A DNA stretch of 64,000 nt, taken from assembly GCF_029223885.1 (NCBI RefSeq), contig NZ_CP119409.1, positions 2,444,001 through 2,508,000 of the forward strand, in the 5' to 3' direction. The DNA comes from Pararhizobium gei. GTDB lineage: Bacteria; Pseudomonadota; Alphaproteobacteria; Rhizobiales; Rhizobiaceae. A program made the position numbers and the translations under genes. This document shows positions 27,892 to 37,855 of this stretch, piece by piece. Under the pieces are notes generated by a model. It was not told the DNA's origin. It did not search any database and saw nothing but the letters and a program-made list of their open reading frames with translations. Every line of letters starts with the position of its first letter. Positions within the stretch are counted from its first letter, which is position 1.

Positions 27892-30402
27892 AAGGAAAAC
27901 ACATCCCTTTTTGCGGGAAGCCCGGCGGAGTTGCTCAGGCAAGCCACCGGGACGTTGGACGCGACCGTCGCGCTGTGCGTTCTGGACGCCGATGGCAAGA
28001 TCCTGCAGGCAACCTCGGCATTTGCGGTAGCGCTGTCGGTGCCTGTTTCCGAATTGCTGCAACGACCGCTTTCCACATTTTTGCACGCTCAACACAAGCA
28101 TTTCCTAACGTCTGCAAAGTCCGAAAATCCGCCCGACCCGACTGAAAGGCGATTGCGCTTCTCGACAAGCGACCGCCCATCGATGTGGTTCAGTGCAGCC
28201 CTCTCCCGTGTCCAGGAAAACCTGTCGTGCTTCTTGTTGAAGCTTACGCCGATAGACGACCTGATCCGCGAGCTTGAGCAGGCGCAGAAGAACGAGACCC
28301 GCTGGCGCTATGCACTGCAAAGCGCTCACCAGGGCGTTTGGGACCATGATTTTCGGTCAAACGAACTCTTCTATTCGGATGACTGGAAGCGAATCCGCGG
28401 CATGCGGCCCGATGATGTCGTGGACGGAAGCCTCAACGCTTGGATACAGCAAGTCCATCCCGCAGACCGGGAACATGTCCTTGAGCAAATCCGCCTGCAG
28501 GACGAGGGCGACGTCGATTTCAACGTGTTTCACTATCGCGAACGGCACGCCGACGGTCACTGGGTATGGATTGAAAGCCGCGGCTCTCGCGTCGAATGGG
28601 ATGCTGACGGCAAGCCGGTTCGGATAATTGGAACCGATACCGATATAACCGAACGCCGCAAGGCGGAGACGGAACTCGAAGAAGTATCACGCCGGCTGCG
28701 GCTGGCGCTCGACGTGTCGCGGATCGGTGTCTTCGAGGCCAATCTCGATACTGGAAACGTTGTCCGCGACGACCGGCTCCTGCGCATCTATGGCCTGGAT
28801 CCTTCAGCGCCCATGGATCAGCGTCACCTTCTGGAGGAACGGCTCCACCCGGACGACCGGGAAAAGGCGCTGGCGGCGATCGCGGCAGGTCTTTCCGCAA
28901 ACGAACCCTTTGCGAATTCCTTCCGCATCGTGAGACCTGACGGAGAACTCCGACATATTCGGTCCATGTCGTTGACATTTATCGATGCCGACGGCGATCG
29001 CAAACTCATCGGCGCCAATTGGGATGTAACGGAAGACATCGTTCTTCGCGACGAATTGGCGCATGCCAAGCAACTGGCGGAAGCACGAAATCGCGAGTTG
29101 GAGGCAGCGCGCAGCAGCATCGAATACAACGCCCTGCACGACCATCTGACCAAGCTGCCAAATCGTCGGTTTCTCGATCAGCGTCTGGACGACTGGGATG
29201 CAGGAGCAGTCGCCTATACCGCGATCCTGCATATCGATCTCGACCGTTTCAAGCAGATCAACGATACGCTCGGCCATCAGGCGGGCGATGCCATGCTCGC
29301 CCATACGGCACGTGTTCTTTCGTCGATTACCGATGCCGAGGATTTCACGGCGAGAGTAGGCGGGGATGAATTTGTCATTCTCTGCAAAAGGCAGCGATCG
29401 CCAAATGATGTTCTTGCGCTCGCCGACCGCGTCGTCGCAGCCCTTCGCGAGCCGGTGTTCTATGAGGGTATCCCGTGCCGCTTCGGCGCGAGTGTCGGTA
29501 TCGCTGCCAAAGCGGACGGCAAGACCGACGCGAAACAGTTGCTGATGGATGCGGATATCGCACTGTACCGGGCCAAGGGTCTTGGACGGAACCGCGCTCA
29601 AGTCTTCACGAAACAGTTTCAGACGCAAATTCACCACGCCAAACGTACCGCCGACGAAATCATCAAGGGGCTTGAGGATGGCTGCTTCATCCCGGTCTAC
29701 CAGCCGCAGTTCGATGCGCAAACCCTCGATATCATCGGCGTCGAGACGCTGGCGCGCTGGCGCCACCCTCGAAAAGGGGTTCTCGCGCCGGATTACTTCC
29801 TCAAGATCGCCGAGGACATCAACGTCGTGACGGCCATCGACCGTGCCATCGCGGTTCAGGCGATCGGCGACTTCGCCCGGTGGGAGGAACGGCGGCTGGG
29901 CATTCCCAGGATTTCCGTCAATGTCTCCTCGCCGCGCCTTCGCGAGCCCGGGTTGATCGAGAGCCTGAAGGAGCTGAATATCCCCTTTGGTAGACTTTCC
30001 TTCGAATTGCTCGAATCGATATTTCTCGACGACCTCGACGAGGGCGTCGCGCAGACGTTGACAGCGCTGAAATCGCTCGGCATCGATATCGAGATAGACG
30101 ATTTCGGCACCGGTCATGCCTCGATCATAGGTCTCATGAAGCTAACGCCCGCCCGGTTGAAGATCGACCGGGCGCTGATCAAGCCGATCACCACGGTCCT
30201 TGAGCAGCGGCAGCTCGTGCGGTCGATCATTGACATTGGACATTCGCTCAAGATCGACGTCATCGCCGAGGGTGTCGAAACGCTTGATCATGCGGAGATC
30301 CTGCGCGACCTTGGATGCGACGCCCTTCAGGGCTATGCTTTCGCCAAGCCGATGACGTGCGAGCAACTGGAACTTTTCGTTACCTCGAAAAGCTGGCGAT
30401 AA
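27880..30402 (+). CDS. PAS-GGDEF-EAL cyclic di-GMP turnover protein
   Basis: An 840-aa cytoplasmic protein with an N-terminal PAS-like region, two PAS/PAC repeats (WRYALQSAHQGVWDHD and LRLALDVSRIGVFEA starts, about residues 140-390), a GGDEF domain (ARVGGDEF at about 490) and a C-terminal EAL domain (about 590-835). GGDEF is intact, but the preceding inhibitory-site position reads DAED, not RxxD. The EAL domain begins ETLARWR and keeps NVSS, FELLES, DDFGTG, LKIDR and EGVET, so phosphodiesterase activity is likely. A perfect inverted repeat covers its start codon. Confidence 0.93.
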   Translation: MKTVKENTSLFAGSPAELLRQATGTLDATVALCVLDADGKILQATSAFAVALSVPVSELLQRPLSTFLHAQHKHFLTSAKSENPPDPTERRLRFSTSDRPSMWFSAALSRVQENLSCFLLKLTPIDDLIRELEQAQKNETRWRYALQSAHQGVWDHDFRSNELFYSDDWKRIRGMRPDDVVDGSLNAWIQQVHPADREHVLEQIRLQDEGDVDFNVFHYRERHADGHWVWIESRGSRVEWDADGKPVRIIGTDTDITERRKAETELEEVSRRLRLALDVSRIGVFEANLDTGNVVRDDRLLRIYGLDPSAPMDQRHLLEERLHPDDREKALAAIAAGLSANEPFANSFRIVRPDGELRHIRSMSLTFIDADGDRKLIGANWDVTEDIVLRDELAHAKQLAEARNRELEAARSSIEYNALHDHLTKLPNRRFLDQRLDDWDAGAVAYTAILHIDLDRFKQINDTLGHQAGDAMLAHTARVLSSITDAEDFTARVGGDEFVILCKRQRSPNDVLALADRVVAALREPVFYEGIPCRFGASVGIAAKADGKTDAKQLLMDADIALYRAKGLGRNRAQVFTKQFQTQIHHAKRTADEIIKGLEDGCFIPVYQPQFDAQTLDIIGVETLARWRHPRKGVLAPDYFLKIAEDINVVTAIDRAIAVQAIGDFARWEERRLGIPRISVNVSSPRLREPGLIESLKELNIPFGRLSFELLESIFLDDLDEGVAQTLTALKSLGIDIEIDDFGTGHASIIGLMKLTPARLKIDRALIKPITTVLEQRQLVRSIIDIGHSLKIDVIAEGVETLDHAEILRDLGCDALQGYAFAKPMTCEQLELFVTSKSWR

Positions 30403-30487
30403 CGTCAAAGACTGGATTCGGCTCTACGGGCTCCAGCAACAGCCGGGAGCCGTCCGGAGACCGAACGGCTCACCAAGCGAAACGATA

Positions 30488-30805
30488 TCAGTTGCCGTTC
30501 TGGACCTGCAATACGGCTTCGGAAAGAAGCTCGAGCATTTTCAGGCGGATTTGATCATCGGTCTGAACGATGCCGGCGGCATCGAAATCGGCGCGGATCT
30601 TGCGGACCACATCCTCGTGACCGGCCTCTTCGAAATCGGCGGCGACCACGTCCTTGGCGTAAGACGCCGGATCGCTCTTGCCAAGTAGTCCGGCGGCCCA
30701 CAGGCCGAGCAACTTGTTACGTCGCGCTTCGGCCTTGAACCGCAGTTCCTCGTCGAGGGCGAATTTCGACTCGAAGGCCTTTTCCCGATCCTGTATATTG
30801 GTCAT
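30488..30805 (-). CDS. ATP synthase zeta subunit (DUF1476)
   Basis: A 105-aa, highly helical DUF1476 protein, the alphaproteobacterial zeta subunit that inhibits ATP hydrolysis by the F1 motor. The family opening MTNIQDREKAFESKFALDEELRF is obvious and is followed by ARRNKLLGLWAA. The start at 30805 has GGGAG upstream; an open extension to 30847 is not supported. It is divergent from purC, far from the atp genes, as usual. Confidence 0.92.
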   Translation of the reverse strand: MTNIQDREKAFESKFALDEELRFKAEARRNKLLGLWAAGLLGKSDPASYAKDVVAADFEEAGHEDVVRKIRADFDAAGIVQTDDQIRLKMLELLSEAVLQVQNGN

Positions 30806-30943
30806 GTCTGATCTCCCATAATCCGGCGGTAAACGCTTTTTGCTCATAAACCAAAAGCGCGCCGAATGTGCAATGCGTAGTTTCCCGGCGACTGCACTTT
30901 AAAATCGCATCCGGTGAATTCGGGGGATCGGACCAGACGCCGA

Positions 30944-30972
30944 TTGTGCAATAGTTCCTTTTGGGCTATGGA
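30944..30972 (+). promoter_or_regulatory. Candidate promoter of the purC operon
   Basis: TTGTGC (30944-30949), a 17-base spacer and TATGGA (30967-30972) lie about 60 bases before the purC start. The hexamers are imperfect, so this is a suggestion only. Confidence 0.3.
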
Positions 30973-31034
30973 CCGCGGTGGAAAATACCGATGGGCGCAC
31001 GCATGGGCGCCGGCAACCATAGAGAACAATATTG

Positions 31035-31799
31035 ATGAACCGTCGCCGCCGTATCTACGAAGGCAAAGCCAAGATCCTGTATGAAGGCCCCGAGCCGGGT
31101 ACGTTGATCCAGTTTTTCAAAGATGACGCAACTGCATTCAATAAGAAGAAGCACGAGATCATCGACGGCAAGGGTGTTCTGAACAACCGGATTTCGGAAT
31201 ATATCTTCACACACCTGAACCGGATCGGCATCCCCACGCATTTTATCCGCCGCCTCAACATGCGCGAGCAGCTGATCAAGGAAGTGGAAATCATTCCGCT
31301 TGAAATCGTTGTGCGCAATGTCGCTGCAGGCTCGCTTGCCAAGCGGCTGGGTATCGAGGAAGGCGTCGTCCTGCCGCGTTCGATCATCGAATTCTATTAC
31401 AAGGCCGATGCGCTCGACGACCCTATGGTTTCGGAAGAGCATATCACCGCTTTCGGCTGGGCCAGCCCGCAGGAGCTTGATGACATCATGGCGCTGTCCA
31501 TTCGTGTCAACGACTTCCTGACTGGCCTCTTCCTCGGCGTCGGCATCCAGCTTGTCGATTTCAAGATAGAGTGCGGGCGCCTGTTTGAAGGCGACATGAT
31601 GCGCATCATCCTCGCCGACGAGATTTCGCCGGACAGCTGCCGCCTCTGGGATATCGAGACCAAGGAAAAGATGGACAAGGACAGGTTTCGTCGCGACCTT
31701 GGCGGTCTCGTGGAAGCCTATCAGGAAGTGGCTCGTCGCCTTGGAATCATGAACGAGAACGAACCGCCCCGCGGCACCGGCCCCGTGCTGGTGAAATAA
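31035..31799 (+). CDS. purC: SAICAR synthetase
   Basis: A 254-aa ligase that joins CAIR with aspartate to give SAICAR in purine synthesis. The N-terminal [14 protein letters not shown] (ATP-binding lysines), [10 protein letters not shown] and [10 protein letters not shown] motifs are typical. The start is the ATG at 31035, directly after a TTG in the same frame. It is followed within 16 bases by purS. Confidence 0.97.
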   Translation: MNRRRRIYEGKAKILYEGPEPGTLIQFFKDDATAFNKKKHEIIDGKGVLNNRISEYIFTHLNRIGIPTHFIRRLNMREQLIKEVEIIPLEIVVRNVAAGSLAKRLGIEEGVVLPRSIIEFYYKADALDDPMVSEEHITAFGWASPQELDDIMALSIRVNDFLTGLFLGVGIQLVDFKIECGRLFEGDMMRIILADEISPDSCRLWDIETKEKMDKDRFRRDLGGLVEAYQEVARRLGIMNENEPPRGTGPVLVK

Positions 31800-31815
31800 G
31801 CAGGAAGACAATACA

Positions 31816-32058
31816 GTGATCAATGCACGCGTAACAGTGACGCTGAAGAATGGCGTTCTCGATCCGCAGGGCAAGGCAATCGAGGGCGCGCTCAGTGCCC
31901 TCGGTTTCGACGGAATCGGCCATGTCCGCCAGGGCAAGGTTTTCGATCTCCAGATCGAGACGGCCGACAAGGCAAAGGCCGAGGCGGACCTTAAAGCCAT
32001 GTGCGAAAAACTGCTGGCGAACACGGTGATCGAGAATTACACTATATCACTCGCCTGA
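31816..32058 (+). CDS. purS: FGAM synthase subunit PurS
   Basis: An 80-aa subunit that bridges PurQ and the small-type PurL in formylglycinamidine ribonucleotide synthase. It starts with GTG and carries the family segment VTLKNGVLDPQGKAIEGAL. A small coiled-coil ORF rather than purQ follows directly. Confidence 0.95.
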   Translation: MINARVTVTLKNGVLDPQGKAIEGALSALGFDGIGHVRQGKVFDLQIETADKAKAEADLKAMCEKLLANTVIENYTISLA

Positions 32059-32076
32059 TGGTTGAATGAGGATGTG

Positions 32077-32334
32077 ATGGCCGAAATCACCAACGAGTTG
32101 ATGTACGAACTGCTGAAGCGCATTCACACGGACGTTGCAGGCTTGAAGGAAGGCCAACGGGAAATTCGATTGGAATTAAATGCGATGCGCGGAACAATGA
32201 TTTCGATGCAGCAGGACATTCACAATATCTATGGAATTCTCGCGCGCCACGAGACCCGCCTCGACCGAATCGAAAACCGCCTCGAATTGCGCGAGCTTGC
32301 CGAGGCCCAATCCAGGTTTGACCCGCACCCATGA
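32077..32334 (+). CDS. Small coiled-coil protein inserted between purS and purQ
   Basis: An 85-aa protein without a recognised domain, helical throughout, ending in [16 protein letters not shown]. The ATG at 32077 is preceded by GAGG; a TTG at 32062 is the alternative. It ends inside the purQ start (ATGA overlap), so translation of purQ is probably coupled to it. It aligns without gaps over 67 residues with the ORF between sufB and sufC (4626-4847), with about 21 identities. Function unknown. Confidence 0.72.
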   Translation: MAEITNELMYELLKRIHTDVAGLKEGQREIRLELNAMRGTMISMQQDIHNIYGILARHETRLDRIENRLELRELAEAQSRFDPHP

Positions 32335-33002
32335 AATCCGCCGTCGTCCAGCTTCCAGGCCTCAATCGTGACCGTGATATGATCGCGGCTCTGACCAAGA
32401 TCTCCGGCAAGGCGCCGGTGACCATCTGGCAGACCGAAACGGAAATCCCCGATGTCGATCTGATCGTCATTCCCGGCGGGTTCTCCTATGGGGACTATCT
32501 GCGCTGCGGTGCCATCGCGGCACGCATGCCGGTCATGCAGGCGATCAAGGCGAAGGCTGAGGCTGGCGTAAAGGTGCTGGGCGTCTGCAACGGATTCCAG
32601 ATCCTCGTCGAAGCGGGCTTCCTGCCGGGCGCTCTGATGCGCAATGCATCTTTGAAATTCGTCTGTAAGGAAATCCAGCTCGAAGTCGTCAATGCCGATA
32701 CGGATTTCAGCAGGGCATATCAGCAAGGCCAGATCATCCGCTGCCCGGTTGCGCATCACGACGGAAATTATTTTGCCGACGAAGAAACCCTGAGGACTCT
32801 TGAGGGCGACGGTCAGGTGGTGTTCCGCTATGCGGCCGGCACCAACCCCAACGGCTCGATGAACGACATAGCCGGTATCGTCTCCGCGAAAGGCAATGTG
32901 CTCGGCATGATGCCACATCCGGAAAACCTCATTGAGGCGGCCCATGGCGGTGCCGATGGCCGTGGCCTGTTCGCCTCCGCCCTCGACGTAATCGCCGCTT
33001 AA
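32331..33002 (+). CDS. purQ: FGAM synthase glutaminase subunit PurQ
   Basis: A 223-aa class I glutamine amidotransferase that supplies ammonia to PurL. The nucleophile cysteine is in [10 protein letters not shown] (about residue 86), and the His-Glu pair is in MMPHPENL near the C terminus. [12 protein letters not shown] is characteristic of PurQ. Its start overlaps the stop of the coiled-coil ORF by four bases. Confidence 0.97.
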   Translation: MKSAVVQLPGLNRDRDMIAALTKISGKAPVTIWQTETEIPDVDLIVIPGGFSYGDYLRCGAIAARMPVMQAIKAKAEAGVKVLGVCNGFQILVEAGFLPGALMRNASLKFVCKEIQLEVVNADTDFSRAYQQGQIIRCPVAHHDGNYFADEETLRTLEGDGQVVFRYAAGTNPNGSMNDIAGIVSAKGNVLGMMPHPENLIEAAHGGADGRGLFASALDVIAA

Positions 33003-33052
33003 CCTTCGCTCTGCTAGAAGGTCCGGATCGACAGAATCACAAGGGCCTTCCC

Positions 33053-33457
33053 ATGCGCGCAGCCTCCATCCGTGTTCTTGCAACAGCGGGCATGATTGTC
33101 TCGCTGGCCCTTGTAGCGGGCTGTCAGTCGAAAAGCCCGCCGGCCCCGACCCAGAACACCGCCGCACTGCCGACCATGGAACGCGTGGCATTGGGTGCCA
33201 ATGCCTGCTGGTTCAAATCGGGAGATCCAGCCTTCAAAGCCTATCGCCTCGCCCCGGAACTCAATTCCTTTTCCGGCCGTCCACGCATCTTGATCGTCAA
33301 ACGCAATTCCCCGGAATCGCGTCCTCTTGCAGTGGTCCAGGCGGAAGGACATCCCGCCCGTCTCCAGGCTTTCGGCCCGCTCCTGAACGAGCCTGTCGGC
33401 GCGCGCATGGCAGTGGACATCAAACGCTGGGCCGCGGGTGGCACCGGCTGCCGTTAA
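33053..33457 (+). CDS. Small lipoprotein
   Basis: A 134-aa exported protein with a signal peptide and lipobox LVAG-C (cysteine at about residue 24), followed by a Pro/Ala/Thr linker. The remaining domain (RVALGANACWFKSGDPAF onwards) is conserved-looking but unnamed to me, with a cysteine pair that could form a disulfide (Cys about 52 and the penultimate Cys). It lies 50 bases after purQ on the same strand. Confidence 0.8.
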   Translation: MRAASIRVLATAGMIVSLALVAGCQSKSPPAPTQNTAALPTMERVALGANACWFKSGDPAFKAYRLAPELNSFSGRPRILIVKRNSPESRPLAVVQAEGHPARLQAFGPLLNEPVGARMAVDIKRWAAGGTGCR

Positions 33458-33528
33458 ACGAAACCAGCGCCGTCCGCACATCTTCGAGCGACAATTGCAT
33501 TGATGTGTCGCCCGGATTCCAGACAATG

Positions 33529-33768
33529 TTACCTCCAGTAAGGCCTGGAAGCCTCTCGCCGTGCCTCTGCCGGAGTTATGCCGATATCAGCCAGCTGATC
33601 GTCCGTAAGCTCTGAAAGAGCGATGCGGCTGCGGCGCTTTGCCCCGCACGTTTCCATCCAATCCCATAGGCTTTTTACAAAAAGGATGACAATCGGCACA
33701 ATGCTCAAAGGCACAGAAATTGTTACCCTTTTCGATTGATGCTCGCCGTCAACAGAAATTGTACTCAT
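33529..33768 (-). CDS. DUF1127 small protein with a hydrophobic segment
   Basis: A 79-aa protein. The C-terminal 45 residues form a DUF1127 (YjiS-like) motif with LSELTDDQLADIGITPAEARREA, and the middle has a short hydrophobic stretch (SVPLSIVPIVILFVKSLW). The start at 33768 has GGAGAGG upstream. It is divergent from the MocR regulator, and the shared 89-base gap holds direct repeats, which suggests control by that regulator. DUF1127 proteins in rhizobia can affect phosphate metabolism and RNA turnover; the role of this one is unknown. Confidence 0.85.
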   Translation of the reverse strand: MSTISVDGEHQSKRVTISVPLSIVPIVILFVKSLWDWMETCGAKRRSRIALSELTDDQLADIGITPAEARREASRPYWR

Positions 33769-33791
33769 TGTACCCTCTCCAATATTGGATT

Positions 33792-33831
33792 GATTGTCAC
33801 CGTATTGTGGAGTGTATCGATTGACACCGTA
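33792..33831. repeat. Direct repeats in the DUF1127/MocR intergenic region
   Basis: GATTGTCACCGTA (33792-33804) and GATTGACACCGTA (33819-33831) match at 12 of 13 bases with start-to-start distance 27. MocR regulators typically bind direct repeats next to their own gene, so this is a good operator candidate. Confidence 0.5.
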
Positions 33832-33857
33832 AGAAATGCAATTTATAAATTGTGACC

Positions 33858-35276
33858 ATGACAACATGGATGCCAGACCCTGCACGTGGCCAAGGACCTC
33901 TTTACGCGCGTATTGCAGACCAAATCGAGGAGGCCATTACTGATGGTATACTGCCGGCCGGTGCCAAGCTGCCGCCGCAGCGAAATCTTGCCTATGACAT
34001 AGGGGTAACAATCGGTACAATCGGGCGCGCCTATCATCTGGTGCGGGAGCGTGGCCTTGTCAGCGGCGAAGTCGGACGGGGGACATATGTCCTGGAGAGC
34101 CCCGATCTTCGCCCGGCCGAGCAGGGCGATCCGATGACGGCTGCCCTCTCCGGCACACGTCCGATCAAGGCGCCTCCTGGCAAGCTGCGATTCGACAGCA
34201 CGGCGGCGCCGGATATTGGACAAGGCGCATCCCTCGAAAGACTGCTCGTCGCCATCAGCCGGGAACACCACGCGGATATTGCCAGCTACGCACGGGATTT
34301 CCCCGCCCACTGGTTCGAGGCCGGCAGCCGCTGGCTTGCGAAAGGTTCGTTCAAACCGCAGCCTGACCGCATCGTTCCGACGCTCGGCGCCCATGCCGGC
34401 GCAGTCGCCGTGATTGCCGCCATCACTGCCCCCGGCGACAAGATTGCCTTCGAGAATATCACCTATTCGCAGATCAGCCGCAGCGCCGGCCTGATCGGAC
34501 GCCGGACGATCCTGTTGCGCACGGACGAGGGCGGCGTCGATCCCGAGGACTTCGAAAAGGTCTGCGCACAACAGCATCCGAAGCTTGTTTTCCTGATGCC
34601 GACCGCACAGAACCCGACCGTGGTTACCCTTTCGCTGGCAAGGCGACAGGCTATTGCGGACATTGCACGCCGCTATGGCGTCTGGCTGCTCGAGGACGAT
34701 CTTTATGGCGCCATGACGGGCGACATGACGCCGTTGCTTGCCGAGTTGGCTCCGGAGCGGACATTTCTGGTCGGCGGCCTGTCGAAATCGGTTGCCGCCG
34801 GAGTGCGGGGCGGCTGGGTCGCCTGCCCGCCCCATTTCAGCCAGCGGATCCGCATTGCCCACAAGATGGTCAGTGGCGGCATGCCTTTTCTTCTCGCCGA
34901 ACTCTGCGCGCGCCTGGTTCTGAGCGGCGAAGCTGCAATCCTGCGCTCCAAGAGTATCGATGAAATTCGCAGCCGTGAAAAAATGGCGCGCGACATCTTT
35001 AACGGCTGCGACTTCAACTCGCATCCTCATGTGCCGTTTCTCTGGCTGAAGCTGTCTGAGCCGTGGTTCTCCGGCACGTTCAAACATGCAGCCTTCGAGG
35101 ACGGCGTGATGATCGACGACGAAGACGAGTTCAAGGCAGGACGGACGGACAGCGTTTTCCACCGGGTCCGGATCGGCTTTTCCTCCCCCGCCGACCGCGA
35201 GGAAGTCCGCCGCGGGTTCCTGATCCTGCGCCGCCTGCTCGATAGCGGCAGAACAGGTTACGACAGCTTCGCCTGA
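33858..35276 (+). CDS. MocR-type transcription regulator (GntR HTH + aminotransferase domain)
   Basis: A 472-aa protein with an N-terminal GntR winged helix (about residues 12-80: LYARIADQIEEAITDGILPAG, LPPQRNLAYDIGV, GRGTYV) and a class I aminotransferase-like domain. The PLP lysine is in VGGLSKSVAAG (about 311), with TAQNPT and DDLYG upstream. The start at 33858 is favoured over a GTG six bases earlier. Such proteins sense amino acid or vitamin B6 metabolites; the ligand is unknown. It probably controls the divergent DUF1127 gene. Confidence 0.9.
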   Translation: MTTWMPDPARGQGPLYARIADQIEEAITDGILPAGAKLPPQRNLAYDIGVTIGTIGRAYHLVRERGLVSGEVGRGTYVLESPDLRPAEQGDPMTAALSGTRPIKAPPGKLRFDSTAAPDIGQGASLERLLVAISREHHADIASYARDFPAHWFEAGSRWLAKGSFKPQPDRIVPTLGAHAGAVAVIAAITAPGDKIAFENITYSQISRSAGLIGRRTILLRTDEGGVDPEDFEKVCAQQHPKLVFLMPTAQNPTVVTLSLARRQAIADIARRYGVWLLEDDLYGAMTGDMTPLLAELAPERTFLVGGLSKSVAAGVRGGWVACPPHFSQRIRIAHKMVSGGMPFLLAELCARLVLSGEAAILRSKSIDEIRSREKMARDIFNGCDFNSHPHVPFLWLKLSEPWFSGTFKHAAFEDGVMIDDEDEFKAGRTDSVFHRVRIGFSSPADREEVRRGFLILRRLLDSGRTGYDSFA

Positions 35277-35291
35277 ACACCTGGAGGCGCT

Positions 35292-35315
35292 GCGGAAAAG
35301 TGCGGCACCTTCCGC
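35292..35315 (+). terminator. Possible terminator after the MocR gene
   Basis: A 6-bp stem (GCGGAA / TTCCGC) with a 12-nt loop followed by CTTTTTCC. It is weak and could be incidental. Confidence 0.35.
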
Positions 35316-35453
35316 CTTTTTCCGGCATTTTCCTGTCGCATCCTCCCTGAGCTTCGGTTAAAGGAAGCCGACGCGATCTCTTTGTTTTGACGCAGCCTGC
35401 TGGCGGACGGCCGCATTGCCGCCGGACTGCTCCAACGGACCGAACGGACCCCG

Positions 35454-37685
35454 ATGACCATTTCCAATTCCCGCCCCATCACGCCCGAACTCGTTGCCTC
35501 CCATGGTCTGAAGCCGGACGAGTACCAGCGCATCCTCGACCTCATCGGGCGCGAGCCGAGCTTCACCGAGCTGGGCATCTTCTCTGCCATGTGGAACGAG
35601 CACTGCTCTTACAAGTCATCGAAGAAATGGCTGCGCACATTGCCGACCAAGGGGCCGCGCGTCATCCAGGGACCGGGCGAAAACGCCGGCGTCGTCGATA
35701 TCGATGACGGCGACGTCGTTGTCTTCAAGATGGAGAGCCACAACCACCCGTCCTATATCGAGCCTTACCAAGGTGCCGCGACCGGCGTCGGCGGCATCCT
35801 GCGCGATGTCTTCACCATGGGCGCACGGCCGATCGCCGCGATGAACGCCCTGCGTTTCGGAGCTCCGGATCATCCAAAGACGCGCCATCTCGTCTCGGGC
35901 GTCGTTGCCGGCGTCGGCGGCTACGGCAATTCCTTCGGCGTGCCCACCGTTGGCGGTGAAGTCGAATTCGACGCCCGCTATAACGGCAATATTCTCGTCA
36001 ATGCCTTCGCCGCCGGCCTTGCGAAATCCGACGGCATCTTCCTGTCGGAGGCCAAGGGCGTCGGACTGCCGGTTGTGTATCTCGGCGCAAAGACCGGGCG
36101 CGACGGCGTCGGTGGCGCGACGATGGCTTCTGCCGAGTTTGACGAATCGATCGAGGAAAAGCGCCCGACCGTACAGGTCGGCGACCCCTTCACGGAAAAG
36201 TGCCTGCTGGAAGCCTGCCTCGAACTGATGAAGACAGGCGCCGTAATTGCCATTCAGGACATGGGTGCCGCCGGCCTCACCTGCTCGGCCGTCGAAATGG
36301 GGGCCAAAGGCGACCTCGGCATCGAATTGTACCTCGACAAGGTTCCAGTTCGCGAAGAGCGCATGACGGCTTACGAGATGATGCTGTCGGAAAGCCAGGA
36401 GCGCATGCTCATGGTTCTTGAGCCGGCTAAGGAAGACGTTGCAAAGGCGATTTTCGTCAAGTGGGGATTGGATTTCGCGATCGTCGGCAAGACCACGGAC
36501 GACTTGCGCTTTCGCGTCAGCCACCAGGGTGAGGAGGTTGCCAATCTGCCGATCAAGGATCTTGGCGATCAGGCGCCGGAATATGACCGTCCGTGGACCC
36601 CGGCGAAAGTGCCCGCGCCTCTGGCTGCCGACGATATCCCGCAGGCCGACATCGCCGACGCGCTGCTCGCGCTTGTCGGCTCGGCCAACAATTCCTCGCG
36701 CCGCTGGGTGTATGAACAATATGACACGTTGATCCAGGGCAATTCCCTGCAACTGCCCGGCGGTGACGCTGGCGTCGTCCGTGTCGACGGCCACCCGACC
36801 AAGGCGCTGGCTTTTTCTTCCGACGTCACGCCGCGCTATGTCGAGGCCGACGCCTTCGAGGGCGGCAAGCAGGCCGTTGCCGAATGCTGGCGCAACATCA
36901 CCGCCACAGGTGCCCTGCCCCTGGCGGCAACCGACAATCTGAATTTCGGCAATCCCGAACGCCCGGAAATCATGAGCCAGCTGGTGCACGCCATCAAGGG
37001 CATCGGCGAGGCCTGCCTGGCGCTGGACTTTCCGATCGTGTCCGGCAATGTGTCGCTTTACAATGAGACAAACGGCCAGGGCATTTTGCCGACGCCGACA
37101 ATCGGCGGCGTCGGCCTGCTTGCCAACTGGTCGCAGATGGCCCGCATCCGCTTTGCCGCGGAAGGTGATCAGATCCTGCTTGTCGGAGCGCCGGAAGGGC
37201 TTGGCACGCATCTCGGACAATCCGTCTATATGCGCGATATTCATGGCAGAACAGACGGCCCTGCACCCCATGTCGATCTCGACCATGAGCGCCGGACAGG
37301 TGATTTCGTCCGCGCCCTGATCACCGAGGGCTTGACCACCGCAGTACACGACTGCTCGTCAGGCGGTCTGGGCCTTGCCATTGCGGAAATGGCGATGGCG
37401 TCCGGTATCGGTGCCCGCATCTCATCGGTCGACGGTCACGATGCCATTTCGGTCTTATTCGGTGAGGATCAGGGTCGCTATGTCGTCACCGTCAAACCGG
37501 AACATGCCGACATCGTCCGCAACAGAGCGAAACAAGCCGGGATCGCGGCACCCGTCATTGGCGCAACGGTCGGCACGGAGGTGGTCCTGGGCGCGGCGCG
37601 ACCTCTGCCGGTGCTGGAGCTCCGGGCGGCGCACGAAGCATGGTTCCCGAGTTTCATGGACGCAAGCCTGCCCGAATCAAATTGA
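35454..37685 (+). CDS. purL: FGAM synthase large subunit PurL (small type)
   Basis: A 743-aa synthase subunit that converts FGAR to FGAM with ATP and PurQ-derived ammonia. The length is that of the short PurL that needs PurS and PurQ, both of which are present at 31.8-33.0 kb. Visible motifs are [10 protein letters not shown] near the N terminus, [15 protein letters not shown] and [10 protein letters not shown]. It is separated from purSQ by a lipoprotein and the MocR pair. Confidence 0.97.
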   Translation: MTISNSRPITPELVASHGLKPDEYQRILDLIGREPSFTELGIFSAMWNEHCSYKSSKKWLRTLPTKGPRVIQGPGENAGVVDIDDGDVVVFKMESHNHPSYIEPYQGAATGVGGILRDVFTMGARPIAAMNALRFGAPDHPKTRHLVSGVVAGVGGYGNSFGVPTVGGEVEFDARYNGNILVNAFAAGLAKSDGIFLSEAKGVGLPVVYLGAKTGRDGVGGATMASAEFDESIEEKRPTVQVGDPFTEKCLLEACLELMKTGAVIAIQDMGAAGLTCSAVEMGAKGDLGIELYLDKVPVREERMTAYEMMLSESQERMLMVLEPAKEDVAKAIFVKWGLDFAIVGKTTDDLRFRVSHQGEEVANLPIKDLGDQAPEYDRPWTPAKVPAPLAADDIPQADIADALLALVGSANNSSRRWVYEQYDTLIQGNSLQLPGGDAGVVRVDGHPTKALAFSSDVTPRYVEADAFEGGKQAVAECWRNITATGALPLAATDNLNFGNPERPEIMSQLVHAIKGIGEACLALDFPIVSGNVSLYNETNGQGILPTPTIGGVGLLANWSQMARIRFAAEGDQILLVGAPEGLGTHLGQSVYMRDIHGRTDGPAPHVDLDHERRTGDFVRALITEGLTTAVHDCSSGGLGLAIAEMAMASGIGARISSVDGHDAISVLFGEDQGRYVVTVKPEHADIVRNRAKQAGIAAPVIGATVGTEVVLGAARPLPVLELRAAHEAWFPSFMDASLPESN

Positions 37686-37764
37686 ATGCAATGACGGGAA
37701 GGTCCGCCCCCTGACCGGCAGGCGCGCGCATAGTTCCCGGACTGCATCTGTGAGAATGAGGGAA

Positions 37765-37793
37765 TTGGCGTAACGCGGCTTCCGGCTTATAGA
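37765..37793 (+). promoter_or_regulatory. Candidate promoter of the bolA-grxD unit
   Basis: TTGGCG (37765-37770), a 17-base spacer and TATAGA (37788-37793) lie about 60 bases before the bolA start. Both hexamers fit the sigma-70 pattern well. Confidence 0.5.
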
Positions 37794-37855
37794 ATGAACT
37801 TGACGCGTGGCAGAATCGGAACTGCCATGGAGCAGACAGGAACAAGGAGCAGCCG

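Noticed and set aside
28804-30117. 437-aa minus-strand frame antisense to the GGDEF-EAL gene
   Set aside because: The plus strand encodes complete GGDEF and EAL domains; this is the reverse frame.
35616-37349. 577-aa minus-strand frame antisense to purL
   Set aside because: Shadow of purL; no recognisable domain or ribosome-binding site, and composition typical of antisense frames.
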